The position numbers and the translations under genes were made by a program. Below are positions 17,442 to 26,725 of a DNA stretch of 64,000 nt, one piece after another. The DNA lies in IMG/VR virus record IMGVR_UViG_3300013132_000018, positions 103,648-167,647 of that record, one strand, 5' to 3'. The notes below the pieces were generated by a model, which saw only the letters and a program-made list of their open reading frames with translations, did not search any database and was not told where the DNA came from. Within the stretch, counting starts at the first letter, position 1, and each line of letters starts with the position of its first letter. The DNA comes from a virus.

Positions 17442-19448
17442 ATGAACTCCAAAACCCGGCAGAGCAACATCCGGCCTGGCGTGGTCATCGGCACACGGCT
17501 GCCGGGGCAGGTGGTCGAGGTGAAGATGGAGGGCGATGGCGAGGTGGTGCGCTGCGTGTGGGCGGCGGGCATCATGTGTGGCCTGCTGGGCTTCCGGCTG
17601 ACCCACATTCCCACCATCAACACCCGCGTGCTGGTCCTGCATTCCGGCATGGAGCACGACTTCATCATCGGCACACTGCCCGCCTTGATCGTGGATGGTG
17701 TCCAGCCTGATCGACGGGTGACTGGCAATGGCGCCGCCGACTACACGCGCACCGAACCCTTCACCGCCCGGCTGGACCCAGAGGAGGCCGGCTATCTGGA
17801 CCATCGTCCGCCGGTGGATCTGGTTGAAGGCGAGATTGACCTGTCCAACCTGCAGGGTGTCGGGCTGACGCTGCTGCGCCGGCTGGTGTCGCTGCAGGCC
17901 GGCGACCTGGCCCGGGTGGAGTGTCACCTGCACGACGACATGGTCCGGATCATCAGCGACGCCTTCAAGCACTACACCGCGTTCGGGGAGCACAGCATCA
18001 CCAACGACGGCGGCCGTCTTAATGTGGTCTGGCATGGCACCAGCCGGGAGCACGAGGCGATGGGCCGGATGCGGGAGAACGATCCGCTGGTGAATCTCAA
18101 GGACGGTGACACCGTGGACCAGACGGATGTGGATCCGGAAAAGGATGATGGTCGCTGGCGCTTCAGCCAGTATGTCGGCTGGCTGGGCAATTTCGTGAAC
18201 ATGTTTGTCACGGACCCGGTGAACCAGATCGGCCGGCTGGCTGAGGACGCGTTCCGCTCGGGCAAGGCGCGCGTGCATGTGGGCAACGACGGCGCCATCC
18301 TTCTGCAGTCGGTCAGCGACATCGTGCTGGAGAAGGTGGTCCGCATTCCGGTGCCCGTGCCGCTGCGGCGCGAGGACAGCGGTGACGGCAACCGCACGGA
18401 CGACCCGGCGGCCAACTACGAGTTCCTCAAGGCCTGGCAGCCCTCCGACCAGAACAACGTGTTCGAGATGGCCTTCCAGTTGCGCGAGTATGCCCGCTGG
18501 CTGTCCGCCACCCACAGCCTCGCCCGGTTCCACCAGTTGAACCGGGAGTGGAAGGTGCCCAGCGAATCACAGACTCCGGCCCCGTCGCTGGGCGCCGATG
18601 AGGTGGACCGCAAGCAGGCCAACCTGCCCACGGCGTCCGCCAGCGTGGCGGCATGGCGGCTGGCCTACTCGGCCATCCGGATCTTCCGTGATGGCTCCAT
18701 CCAGACTGTGGATGCCTACGGCAACAGCACAACAACCACCAAGACGGGTGTTCTATTCGACACGCCCCGGGACTTCACCTTCGTGGCGGGAGGCTCGTTC
18801 AATGTCCTGGCCGCGCGCGACATCAACCTGGTGGCGCAGAAGGATGTGGGCATCACCGCCGCCAAGGGGGCGGTGCGGGTGAAGGCGGAGACGGCCCTGC
18901 AGATGTTCGTCAAAACTGGCCACGCCGTCATCGAGACCACCGGCACCTACCTGCTCAAGCTGATCGGCGCGTTCAAGATCGGCACGCGCATGGACGTGTC
19001 GAAGGAAGGTGACATGATCCTGCGCGGCACGCTGCACGCCGAGACCGCCTACGTTCAGGGCGATGTCATCGCGCGCTACATGGCCCATGCGACGCCGCTG
19101 GCTGGACCGTGGAACCACTACAACCATGTCGGCATCTCTGGCCCGCCGCCTATGCCAGTTGGACAGCCGGTCCAGGACGAGTTCAAGTTTCCCGCCAGCC
19201 ACCCCGGAGAGGCGCTTTACGAACCCTACGGCCAGCAGATGCTTCGGCGCGGTGAACTGGGCGGAACTACAGCCTGGAACCTGGCGGACAACGCCGTGGA
19301 AGGAAAGGGTGCACCCTGGCCGGGCAGCAATCAATGGAAGCAGGCTGATGGTGGCGACGCCCTCAACACGCCTTCGACCGAAGCGGCACCGGCCGCCAAA
19401 CCTCAACCCTTGACCAGCGCGCCCGTCGTGGTGCGCTCACCTGCATGA
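17442..19448 (+). CDS. Baseplate spike protein (gp5/gpV/VgrG-like)
   Basis: The ATG at 17442 is preferred over a TTG four codons upstream; product 668 residues. Near the N-terminus an OB-fold-like stretch (GTRLPGQVVEVKMEGDGEVVRCVWAAGI) is typical of spike proteins. Residues about 445-560 are runs of short regular strands (FTFVAGGSFNVLAARDINLVAQKDVGITAAKGAVRVKAETALQMFVKTGHAVIETTGTY cut into hydrophobic/polar alternation) that suit an intertwined beta-helix spike. The C-terminus is Pro/Ala-rich. The gene follows the tube and precedes the chaperone and tape-measure genes. The beta-helix assignment is from the repeat rhythm alone. Confidence 0.6.
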   Translation: MNSKTRQSNIRPGVVIGTRLPGQVVEVKMEGDGEVVRCVWAAGIMCGLLGFRLTHIPTINTRVLVLHSGMEHDFIIGTLPALIVDGVQPDRRVTGNGAADYTRTEPFTARLDPEEAGYLDHRPPVDLVEGEIDLSNLQGVGLTLLRRLVSLQAGDLARVECHLHDDMVRIISDAFKHYTAFGEHSITNDGGRLNVVWHGTSREHEAMGRMRENDPLVNLKDGDTVDQTDVDPEKDDGRWRFSQYVGWLGNFVNMFVTDPVNQIGRLAEDAFRSGKARVHVGNDGAILLQSVSDIVLEKVVRIPVPVPLRREDSGDGNRTDDPAANYEFLKAWQPSDQNNVFEMAFQLREYARWLSATHSLARFHQLNREWKVPSESQTPAPSLGADEVDRKQANLPTASASVAAWRLAYSAIRIFRDGSIQTVDAYGNSTTTTKTGVLFDTPRDFTFVAGGSFNVLAARDINLVAQKDVGITAAKGAVRVKAETALQMFVKTGHAVIETTGTYLLKLIGAFKIGTRMDVSKEGDMILRGTLHAETAYVQGDVIARYMAHATPLAGPWNHYNHVGISGPPPMPVGQPVQDEFKFPASHPGEALYEPYGQQMLRRGELGGTTAWNLADNAVEGKGAPWPGSNQWKQADGGDALNTPSTEAAPAAKPQPLTSAPVVVRSPA

Positions 19449-20215
19449 TCCCCTGCAATCAAGTCATCAGCCAGACCTTCGCCCTCATCAGTTCGGCACA
19501 GGCGTTCACCAATCCCCAGGCCACGGCGCTCGACAACCTCAAGTCCCTGACCAGCGGGCGCATCCTGGTGGTGGATCAGTTGATCCTGCAGTTGGATCCA
19601 CTCGACCCGGACTATCCGGTCAAGCTGCTGAACCTCAACACGCTCAAGACCAACCTGGTCAACATGGTGGGCGGTCAGAACTATGCCAACTTCCAGAACT
19701 CCCCCATCGGGCAGTTCCTGGCCTACACGGATTTCCTGAGCGGCAAGCGCAGCAGTTTCCCGGCGGAGCTTTCTGCCATCGCCGGCACAGTGCCGGGTTC
19801 GGCGGTGCTGGCCGGGGCCACGTTCTTCACGGTGCTGTCGGTGGCCGGCGCCTGGCCGCACTTCAGCAGTGAACTCTGCGAGGAGGTTGATCCATCCGAT
19901 CCCTGTGCCCACGTTCACGGCATGTTCGGAGCCGTGCTGGGCGAGTTCAACCAGAACCTGTCCAACATGCTGTCCTGGATGTCTGGCGATTGGCTGCTGC
20001 AGAGTGTTGAGGCGGCGATCCAGAAAGTGCAGGAGTTCGTCCAGCAGGTGCTGGGCAAGATCGTTGAGGGCTTGACCAAAATGACGGAAGCCTTCATCAA
20101 GGCGGCGAACCACGGCGTGGCCAAGCTGCTGGAAGCGCTGAAAATCGACCCGTGCATCGCGAGCCTGCTGCACGCGGTTGGAACCCAGCAGTTGCGCAAC
20201 GTCCTGGAAGTCTGA
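19445..20215 (+). CDS. Unknown tail-cluster protein
   Basis: A 256-residue protein overlapping the spike gene by ATGA. It is helical with a hydrophobic middle (VPGSAVLAGATFFTVLSVAGAW, residues about 120-140) that could be a membrane-spanning or buried helix, then an amphipathic helical C-terminus (VEAAIQKVQEFVQQVLGKIVEGLTKM). Two short Cys-containing stretches occur (ELCEEVDPSDPCAH). Its place between spike and chaperone genes suggests a tail-tip or baseplate component. No family recognised. Confidence 0.5.
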   Translation: MIPCNQVISQTFALISSAQAFTNPQATALDNLKSLTSGRILVVDQLILQLDPLDPDYPVKLLNLNTLKTNLVNMVGGQNYANFQNSPIGQFLAYTDFLSGKRSSFPAELSAIAGTVPGSAVLAGATFFTVLSVAGAWPHFSSELCEEVDPSDPCAHVHGMFGAVLGEFNQNLSNMLSWMSGDWLLQSVEAAIQKVQEFVQQVLGKIVEGLTKMTEAFIKAANHGVAKLLEALKIDPCIASLLHAVGTQQLRNVLEV

Positions 20216-20228
20216 CGTATCCAAGCCT

Positions 20229-20924
20229 ATGACTGAAACCAAGCCCGTAGCCGACGTGCTGGGCGGCGACCGTGCCGACCTGGAGATGCAGCAGAGCGCC
20301 ACCACCGCCGATGCCGTGAAGGCGTTTCTGAAGGAAAAGCAAGGTCAGGACGCCGCGCCCGAGAGCGCTGGCTCCCGAACCCGAATCACCCCCGACGACA
20401 GCTTTGACCAGCTTCCACCTGACGCCCTCCGGGAGGAGGCGCTGGCCGCGCACGAGAAGCTGGTCGTGACGGAGGACCAGAAGATCAGGTTCCTCAAGTC
20501 CCTGCTTAACGATGAGCGGTTCACCGACCAGACCAGCCTGTTCAACGGACAGCTTCTGGTTGAGGTGCGCTCCCGCAACCTGGCGGAGCAGCGCTGGATT
20601 CTGGACCTGCTGGCCGCGGACATCGCCGACGGGCTGATCGACAAGGACTCGCCGGTGATCGCCTTTACCCGGTTCCAGTATTACGCGGCGCTCCTGATGG
20701 TGCGCCGGATCAACACCCAGACGTTCTCCGACCTGGAGTTCGATCCGGCTCAGGACGTCAAGGCGCGCAAGGAGAAGTTCCGTCAGGCGGTCGAGGCCAA
20801 GCTGCACCAGATGAGCGGACCGCGCTGGCAGGCGGTGCTCAAGGCCATGTCCCGGTTCGAGGCGTTGTGCGCGAAGCTCAACGAGGAGGCGATCAACGAG
20901 GATTTTTGGAAAACCCGCGCCTGA
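20229..20924 (+). CDS. Putative tail assembly chaperone, zero-frame product
   Basis: The ATG at 20229 gives 231 residues; an upstream in-frame start would overlap the previous gene. The protein is helical and charged (AHEKLVVTEDQKIRFLKSLLNDERF, FDPAQDVKARKEKFRQAVEAKLHQM). It lies directly upstream of a -1-frame partner (to 21319) and then the tape-measure-like gene. This is the standard arrangement of tail assembly chaperones that are expressed as a short form and a frameshifted long form. Family assignment is by context. Confidence 0.55.
   Translation: MTETKPVADVLGGDRADLEMQQSATTADAVKAFLKEKQGQDAAPESAGSRTRITPDDSFDQLPPDALREEALAAHEKLVVTEDQKIRFLKSLLNDERFTDQTSLFNGQLLVEVRSRNLAEQRWILDLLAADIADGLIDKDSPVIAFTRFQYYAALLMVRRINTQTFSDLEFDPAQDVKARKEKFRQAVEAKLHQMSGPRWQAVLKAMSRFEALCAKLNEEAINEDFWKTRA
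20901..20909 (+). other. Candidate -1 ribosomal frameshift site
   Basis: In the zero frame the codons are GAT TTT TGG AAA ACC, with stop at 20922-20924. The run of five T at 20903-20907 lets the Phe tRNA on TTT slip back one base and still read TTT; the next -1 codon is TTG. The -1 frame then stays open to 21319, for a fused product of about 363 residues. It is not a perfect X XXY YYZ heptamer, because the second codon is TGG. Confidence 0.45.
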
Positions 20925-21319
20925 GGCTGCTGTTCCTTGCCTGGCTGCGGGGTTACATCAAGGCAGACTACCAATACGGAGTCCGTTCACGGATCCGCGA
21001 GGAACTGGCCATGCGCGCCGTTTCCCGGGAACTGGAGGCCGGACACCTGGCCGAGATGGTCAGCCTGCGGCAGGCTACCTTGCCGCTGGTCAACCCGATG
21101 GCCCGGCAGAACGCCTACACGTCCACGGGGCGGATGCTGGAGCGGCTGCAGGCCATGCGCAAGATGATGCCCATCAACCGGGTGAAGGACATAGGGTCGG
21201 TGGAGGAGTCCATGCGGGAGATCCGTCAGATGGGGGCAGCCCTTAAAGTTTTGCAGGCGTCCAACCTTTCTGCCAAGCTGGAGCAGATCGCCGAAGCCGG
21301 TCAAGAACAAGACCTGTGA
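20906..21319 (+). CDS. Tail assembly chaperone extension or separate small protein
   Basis: The -1 frame relative to the preceding gene. The protein-like part begins at about 20906 (LENPRLRLLFLAWLRGYIKADYQYG) and ends at 21319, 137 residues, helical and basic. It may be reached by -1 frameshifting at the T run 20903-20907. Alternatively it is started at the TTG at 20906, which has GAGG five bases upstream; a GTG at 20867 is also in frame. It ends 3 bp before the tape-measure-like gene, which favours the chaperone interpretation. Confidence 0.5.
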   Translation: MENPRLRLLFLAWLRGYIKADYQYGVRSRIREELAMRAVSRELEAGHLAEMVSLRQATLPLVNPMARQNAYTSTGRMLERLQAMRKMMPINRVKDIGSVEESMREIRQMGAALKVLQASNLSAKLEQIAEAGQEQDL

Positions 21320-21322
21320 ACC

Positions 21323-24142
21323 ATGCTGCCGTTTGACGCACCAAATCCCTACGGCGGGTATTTCAACTTTGACCAGTTGTCCACGCTGGCCAACGGGCCG
21401 CAGAACTTTGGTCCGGGCATGGCGCCGGGGGTGATGGGCGCGATGGGGATGGGATCGGGCGGCTTCAATCCCACCCGGTCGGAGTTCATCCAGAACCAGG
21501 TCCAGCGCCGCTACAACGACGAGTTCATGTCCTACGTGCTGCGCTCGGATGAGCGGGCCGGCGTGTTCCGCTCCATGCTGATGAAGCAGATGACGGGCGG
21601 GGATCTCAAGAAGCAGGCCGAGATCACCAAGCTGTTTGGCGGGCAGGACAAGTTTGCCGAGGTGTTCTCCTACGCGCTCAACCGGCCTGAGATCTCCTCG
21701 TTCGTGGGCGGCAGCATCAAATCGCTGGGGGTGGGATCGCTGGCGGTGACCAGCAGCGGCATGGTGCTCAACAACCGAGGCTTCTCGGGTGAGGGGCTGA
21801 TGCAGACCGCCGCCGCCCAGGGCGTGTTCCGCCATGTGCAGAGCCAGTTCTACCACCCGTCCGGCGGCGCCAATCTACGCATGACCCAGGGGATGAACAT
21901 GGACCAGATCGGCGGCATCATGACCCTGGCCAGCGAGCAGGGTGCGTTTGCCGGCCTGAACCTGGGCAAGTTCAAGAACGGCGCGCTGACCTTCAACAAC
22001 GGCTCCCTGGACAAGATCACGGACACGGTCAAGAACGCGGCCAAGGCCCTGGGCCAGATCATCGACGTGTATGGCGACGGCAGCGTGGCGGAACTCATGC
22101 AGAAGGCCAACCGCATCACCGGACTCAACTTCTCCCGGCCGGAGCATGTGGACCTGATGCGCCAGCGGCTGCAGAACATGCGGACCTACTCCACCATGTC
22201 CGGGGTGAATCTGCAGACGGTGATGGACATGGCGGCAACGGGGACGCAAAACCTGCAGGGATTGGGATTCTCGCCCATCGCGGCTGGTGGGCTGAGCGAG
22301 GCGGCCACCCGCAATGCCCTGCTCAACTTCAACAGCCAACGCGCCAACTCCGGCAACTACTACACGGTTGGACCTTCCCTCTCGCAGTTGAACTTCGCCG
22401 CCCAGCGCGACCTGGCCGGCATGGCCCAGGACCCCGTGGGTGCCCGGCGCGCGGCGGTGGAGATGCTAATCCAGACCGGCACCATCAAGACCGCAGAGGC
22501 CGGAAAGATGCGTGAACTGGCGATGGGCGTGACGCATGAGACGTATGGCCGGCTGGACTCTGAGATCGCCGGCCGTTACGGCATCGGGCTGGACAGTTAC
22601 ATCCAGCAGATGGGTGGGGTGAAGAACATGCTGGGTCAGTTGCAGCCGCACCGCATCGACGTGGTGAGCGAGGCCAACGGCGCCGAGATGCGCAAGCGCC
22701 AGCTTCGCCTGCTGCGCCAGCAGGCGGGTGATTTCATGGGCGGCCGGTTCGACTCCGATGAGATTGACGCCATGAGCCGGCTGACCGGCGAACTGGGCGG
22801 CGGCACCAGCAAGCGCCTGATGGAGGCGATGGACAAGGGCATGGATGAGAAGGGGTTGCAGACCATCATCGCGGAAGATCCGCTCGGCCGGACCAGGGTG
22901 AAGGACTACATGTCAGACGTGGCTCGGCTGCGTGGCCGCAAAGGCGACCTGGCCTCCACCGCCGCCAACCTGGCGACCATGGCCAAGACCAACCCGCTGA
23001 CGTCCGGCTTTGCCTCAGAGTCCGATCACCGGACAGCCATCGCCAATCAGCGCCGCAATGCGGCCATTGCCGCCAATGATGTGGACCGCATCCGGTCGGG
23101 CAACTTCTTCTCCACCATGACCCAGGGCTTCCTGGAGAAGATGGACGCACGCGATCCGGCTTCGCTGTTCGCCATCGTGCATGCGGCCTACGGAGCCGAT
23201 GCCATCGCCGGACTGAACGGTGGACTCAATTTGGATCCGGCTCAGCTTCGCAAACAGGATGGCGAGATCAACCGTGCCGCTGCGATCGAGATGGCGCGGA
23301 ACATGACTGATCAGTTCCGCAAGGTGGACGCCAACTTCATGAGCCGGACGTTCCAGATGAACGGCTCGCATTTCGGCAAGGATGCAAATGGTAATATCAT
23401 CGGGCCGAACCAGGCCGCGCTGGAAAAGTTTGTGGCGACCATGGAGCGGCCGGAACTGCGTGCGGCAGCGTTTGCCGACTTCCGTGAGTTTCGGATTGCC
23501 GGTCCAGATGGAACGATGTCCTCGGCGTTCATGAAGAACACCGACGCGGAATATGCCGCTGAATACGGCGGGCGTGGCGCGATGCTGGAGAAGATGGCGC
23601 AGGACATGATCTTCGGCACAGACAGCGACGCTAACAAGAAGCAGCAGGGCGTGTTCCTGCACTCCATAGCCGTGAGCCTGAGGAAGCGCCAGGACCTGGC
23701 ATCTTCGCTCGACGGCAGCGGTAACATCAGCACCCGGGTCGTCACGCCTGGGCTGCTGGGCGATGACCGCGCAAAGCAGATGGTCGGCCTGCTGGACGGA
23801 TTCTTCTCTGACTACTCCAACCTGGAGATGCTTTCCAAAGACCAGATCTCTGGCCTTGCTGGAGCCAACCGTCAGTGGGGTAAGAGCATGATGATGGCGC
23901 TGGGCAGCCGGGTGCAGAATCTCCAGCAGTTGGACCGTGAGGGTAAGCTGGGTGGTCAGTCCGGCAAGTTGAAGGACGACCTGGAGAAGCTGCAGGCTTT
24001 GCGTCAGATGGGCATCCAGCCCGACGCAGGCCGGTCTTACAGCATTAACGGTGAGTTGAAACTGGAGCATGGTGCGCTGAAGCTCATGCACGCCCTGCTG
24101 AGTCTGCCAGATGACGCGCTGCCGGAGGCGGCCAAGAAATGA
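21323..24142 (+). CDS. Tape-measure-like tail protein
   Basis: A 939-residue, mainly helical protein and the longest helical one of the window, directly after the chaperone pair. The first 80 residues are Gly/Met/Asn-rich (PQNFGPGMAPGVMGAMGMGSGGFNP); the rest is alpha-helical with many Ala, Gln, Met and Arg (LMQTAAAQGVFRHVQSQ, IADQ-type helices). No peptidase motif was seen. If it is the ruler, helical length at 1.5 angstrom per residue would predict a tail near 130-140 nm. Identification depends on place and composition. Confidence 0.6.
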   Translation: MLPFDAPNPYGGYFNFDQLSTLANGPQNFGPGMAPGVMGAMGMGSGGFNPTRSEFIQNQVQRRYNDEFMSYVLRSDERAGVFRSMLMKQMTGGDLKKQAEITKLFGGQDKFAEVFSYALNRPEISSFVGGSIKSLGVGSLAVTSSGMVLNNRGFSGEGLMQTAAAQGVFRHVQSQFYHPSGGANLRMTQGMNMDQIGGIMTLASEQGAFAGLNLGKFKNGALTFNNGSLDKITDTVKNAAKALGQIIDVYGDGSVAELMQKANRITGLNFSRPEHVDLMRQRLQNMRTYSTMSGVNLQTVMDMAATGTQNLQGLGFSPIAAGGLSEAATRNALLNFNSQRANSGNYYTVGPSLSQLNFAAQRDLAGMAQDPVGARRAAVEMLIQTGTIKTAEAGKMRELAMGVTHETYGRLDSEIAGRYGIGLDSYIQQMGGVKNMLGQLQPHRIDVVSEANGAEMRKRQLRLLRQQAGDFMGGRFDSDEIDAMSRLTGELGGGTSKRLMEAMDKGMDEKGLQTIIAEDPLGRTRVKDYMSDVARLRGRKGDLASTAANLATMAKTNPLTSGFASESDHRTAIANQRRNAAIAANDVDRIRSGNFFSTMTQGFLEKMDARDPASLFAIVHAAYGADAIAGLNGGLNLDPAQLRKQDGEINRAAAIEMARNMTDQFRKVDANFMSRTFQMNGSHFGKDANGNIIGPNQAALEKFVATMERPELRAAAFADFREFRIAGPDGTMSSAFMKNTDAEYAAEYGGRGAMLEKMAQDMIFGTDSDANKKQQGVFLHSIAVSLRKRQDLASSLDGSGNISTRVVTPGLLGDDRAKQMVGLLDGFFSDYSNLEMLSKDQISGLAGANRQWGKSMMMALGSRVQNLQQLDREGKLGGQSGKLKDDLEKLQALRQMGIQPDAGRSYSINGELKLEHGALKLMHALLSLPDDALPEAAKK

Positions 24143-25803
24143 ACATGGAAACAGGCGACACAGAGATGCAAGTCAACGATCCGGTGCCTGTTGAGGCGCG
24201 GCAGGTGTCGCGCACGTATGAGGACCGGCTGGTGGATGCCTACCGTGAAGCCTACAACAACAACGACCCTGACAATCTGGATGCCGTCCATGCCGAGATC
24301 GAAGCGCTTGAGCGCAAGAAGGAGGAACGGGACAAGGCAAACACTGGTCCGCTGACACGTTCCGAGCGGCTGACTGCTTTGAAGAATGCCGCCGAGCAGA
24401 CGGAAGACACGGAAGAACGGACCAACCTGCAGAGCGAGGTGGCTGCCATGGAGGCGGAGAATCTGAAGCGCAACATGGTGCGCGGACCTCTGCCGCGTGA
24501 AGCACAACTGGCAGAACTGCGCAGTCGTGCCGCGGATACCACAGATTCCGAGGAGTTGGCTAACCTGCAAGGGCAGATTCAAGATCTGGAAAGTCAGCCT
24601 GCGAATGAGCAAAGCGGAGCCTCTGATCGTGGCGCCATCCACTGGATAGCGGCGCGTGGCACGTTCTACGCCGTAAGTCTGCTGGAAGATGTCGATGCGT
24701 CTGGCAATGCTCCTAACCGATGCTATGGCCTGTATCAGATGGAAGTGGATCAGGCCGCAGACGAAACGCCGCGGAACATCCGAGGATTCGACAATCTAAC
24801 CATGACTGGAGCACGAGGCAATCAGCCCATCCTGCTGACCTCGGTCACGCTCGGCCAGCGCGACATCGTCGGACAAGCTGCCTGTCTGGAGAACCAGAAG
24901 GTCTTCTACACTTTCGGCCAGAACTTTGGGAACATCCAGATCACCGGAGAAATCCTGCTGGGCGCGCTGGCGGACGCCAAGGCCCAGGACGAAGGCATCC
25001 AGACGCTGCGCGAGTTCTTCGCCAACTACCGGGTGTCGGTGTTCAAGAAGCCCGTGGCTGTCACCATCTCCCGGAACGAGGCGGTGTTCGCCTACCTGGT
25101 TGGCTTGGACATCGGAAACCTGGACGCTGAGTTCAACATCCTGCCGTTCACGTTCCACGGTGTGCTGCTGGATTTGGCCAAGATCCCAGTTGGCTCTGTC
25201 AACCCGCAGGGGTCGGTAACGGTGGATGGGGTGCAGGCGCTGACGGAGAAGCTGCTGGATGAGCCGCAGGAGTTGAAGCGACTGCTGGCGCTGCGGGATC
25301 TGCCGGAGGCGGAGGTCGTGGTGGCGGCTCAGCGGAAGGCTGCTGATTCGGTCAAATCTGGCGATGTGGCGCAGGTAACTGAATCCACCCAGATAGACGA
25401 CGTAGAGCGGTCGGAGACGCAGGCGGAATTAAACGCACGGCAGTATGCTGTGGCCGAAGACAACATGCCCAGATCGATATGGGCACGCATTGCTGAGAAG
25501 CAGTCTGCTGGAGATACGTTGACTGAACCAGAGCAGGCGCTGCTCAAACATCAAAAGAACATGGTCCGGCTGAAAAACGGCGGACCTGTTCGAGATTCAG
25601 CCGGTCGCATACACACCACACGCAATTCATACTGGGAGGCCAACAGTGCTGAGATTACGGCAATAAGGAACCAGAGCGCGGATGCGGATCCGCTGGTATT
25701 CGCAGCCAATTACAGGGGCGACAACTCGATCTACAAACGGGCCGAGAGACAGCGCGCCATAGAGGCAGCCAACGCTGTCCCCACAGCCCCAATCGCAAAC
25801 TAA
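24139..25803 (+). CDS. Putative baseplate/tube-initiator protein
   Basis: A 554-residue protein overlapping the tape-measure gene by ATGA. Residues 1-160 are charged coiled-coil-like (ALERKKEERDKANTGPLTRSERLTALKNAAEQTEDTEER). Residues about 165-360 form a beta-rich domain (NIQITGEILLGALADAKAQDEGIQTLREFFANYRVSVFKKPVAVTISRNEAVFAYLVGLDIG), similar in style to baseplate proteins that start tube polymerisation. The C-terminal 190 residues are polar. This part of the gene has slightly less GC-biased codons than its neighbours. The function is inferred from position after the tape measure. Confidence 0.5.
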   Translation: MNMETGDTEMQVNDPVPVEARQVSRTYEDRLVDAYREAYNNNDPDNLDAVHAEIEALERKKEERDKANTGPLTRSERLTALKNAAEQTEDTEERTNLQSEVAAMEAENLKRNMVRGPLPREAQLAELRSRAADTTDSEELANLQGQIQDLESQPANEQSGASDRGAIHWIAARGTFYAVSLLEDVDASGNAPNRCYGLYQMEVDQAADETPRNIRGFDNLTMTGARGNQPILLTSVTLGQRDIVGQAACLENQKVFYTFGQNFGNIQITGEILLGALADAKAQDEGIQTLREFFANYRVSVFKKPVAVTISRNEAVFAYLVGLDIGNLDAEFNILPFTFHGVLLDLAKIPVGSVNPQGSVTVDGVQALTEKLLDEPQELKRLLALRDLPEAEVVVAAQRKAADSVKSGDVAQVTESTQIDDVERSETQAELNARQYAVAEDNMPRSIWARIAEKQSAGDTLTEPEQALLKHQKNMVRLKNGGPVRDSAGRIHTTRNSYWEANSAEITAIRNQSADADPLVFAANYRGDNSIYKRAERQRAIEAANAVPTAPIAN

Positions 25804-26456
25804 TGCACATCGGACGAAACACCGCAGTCGTGCTCACCCAGCTTCCAAGCTGGGTTCCAGAGCACACCGCGCCCTACACCCAGCGCGCCATGGCGCGGTT
25901 GCTGTTGGGCTTCCCAGAATTGCGGCGCAGCTTGCGGGACACCGAGACTGCCTGGACAGCAGAGGATCTGCGACCTGCGCGTCCAGTCATCGCTGGCGGA
26001 GAATTCCTGCAGATGTCGGGACGTTGTGGTCGGTTCACGGACAGACCTGCAACCAGCTTCCCGGTCGAACGCACCTTCCGGCTGCTTCGCCGAACCGACA
26101 CTCTGCTGCGCTGTGAGGTTTTGGAGAGCGGCCGGGCCGAGCAGTTGGTCTGCGCGCCGTTCGAGCCACAGCCAGGACAGCACGGGCTGGATGTCCAGTG
26201 GTCAGCAACGCTGCCGTTCGACGGGCCGCTGCGGCTGCATCAGACGTGGTTCGGCAACGCCATGGTGGAGATCAAGACCGAACCGACCCGCTATCCGTGG
26301 GCTGTTCTGGCCAGCCGGGCGGCTGGGTCGAACGACGCGCTCATGGTCCTGAGTCAGGCGGAGTTGATGGACGAGTTCACCAGCGCGCACGATCCCAAGG
26401 AGAAGTGTGCGCTCTTGCTGGTCGCCATTGCCAGACTACACCCGCTCTTCGCATGA
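25803..26456 (+). CDS. Unknown baseplate-cluster protein
   Basis: A 217-residue protein whose ATG overlaps the previous stop (TAATG). It is beta-rich with many Arg and Trp (VERTFRLLRRTDTLLRCEVLESGR, GLDVQWSATLPFDGPLRLHQTWFGNAMVEIKTEPTRYPWAVL). No motif recognised. The stop overlaps the next ATG. Location between tube-initiator-like and hub genes suggests a baseplate component. Confidence 0.5.
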   Translation: MHIGRNTAVVLTQLPSWVPEHTAPYTQRAMARLLLGFPELRRSLRDTETAWTAEDLRPARPVIAGGEFLQMSGRCGRFTDRPATSFPVERTFRLLRRTDTLLRCEVLESGRAEQLVCAPFEPQPGQHGLDVQWSATLPFDGPLRLHQTWFGNAMVEIKTEPTRYPWAVLASRAAGSNDALMVLSQAELMDEFTSAHDPKEKCALLLVAIARLHPLFA

Positions 26457-26725
26457 AAGCCTTCATCGCCGACATCCACACCGCGCCACGACCCAGCAAA
26501 CCGCGCATGCTGCAGGTCACCATCCAGGTCACTGGCCTGATCGATTACGCCATCATCGACTACGGGGATGGGACCGAAGAGCGCGCGGACATACCGCTGG
26601 ACGAGCCCCATCCTCGGCTGCTGGCGGAGCACACCTACAATCCCGGCCGTCATCGCATGACCGTCAGCATCTGGCACAAGAACGTGCAGCAGGAGCGGCG
26701 GGTGGTGGCGGTGTCTGTCTCCTGA
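26453..26725 (+). CDS. Small PKD-like beta-sandwich protein
   Basis: A 90-residue protein starting at the ATG of an ATGA overlap. It matches the PKD fold signature: IDYGDGTEE followed by AEHTYNPGRHRMTVSIW, the equivalent of the usual DFGDGT and HTYxxPGxYTVT strands. It consists of almost nothing but that domain, without a signal peptide. PKD domains occur in phage adhesion and baseplate proteins. Here it is a free-standing subunit coupled by TGATG to the hub gene, so it may decorate the baseplate. Confidence 0.6.
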   Translation: MKAFIADIHTAPRPSKPRMLQVTIQVTGLIDYAIIDYGDGTEERADIPLDEPHPRLLAEHTYNPGRHRMTVSIWHKNVQQERRVVAVSVS

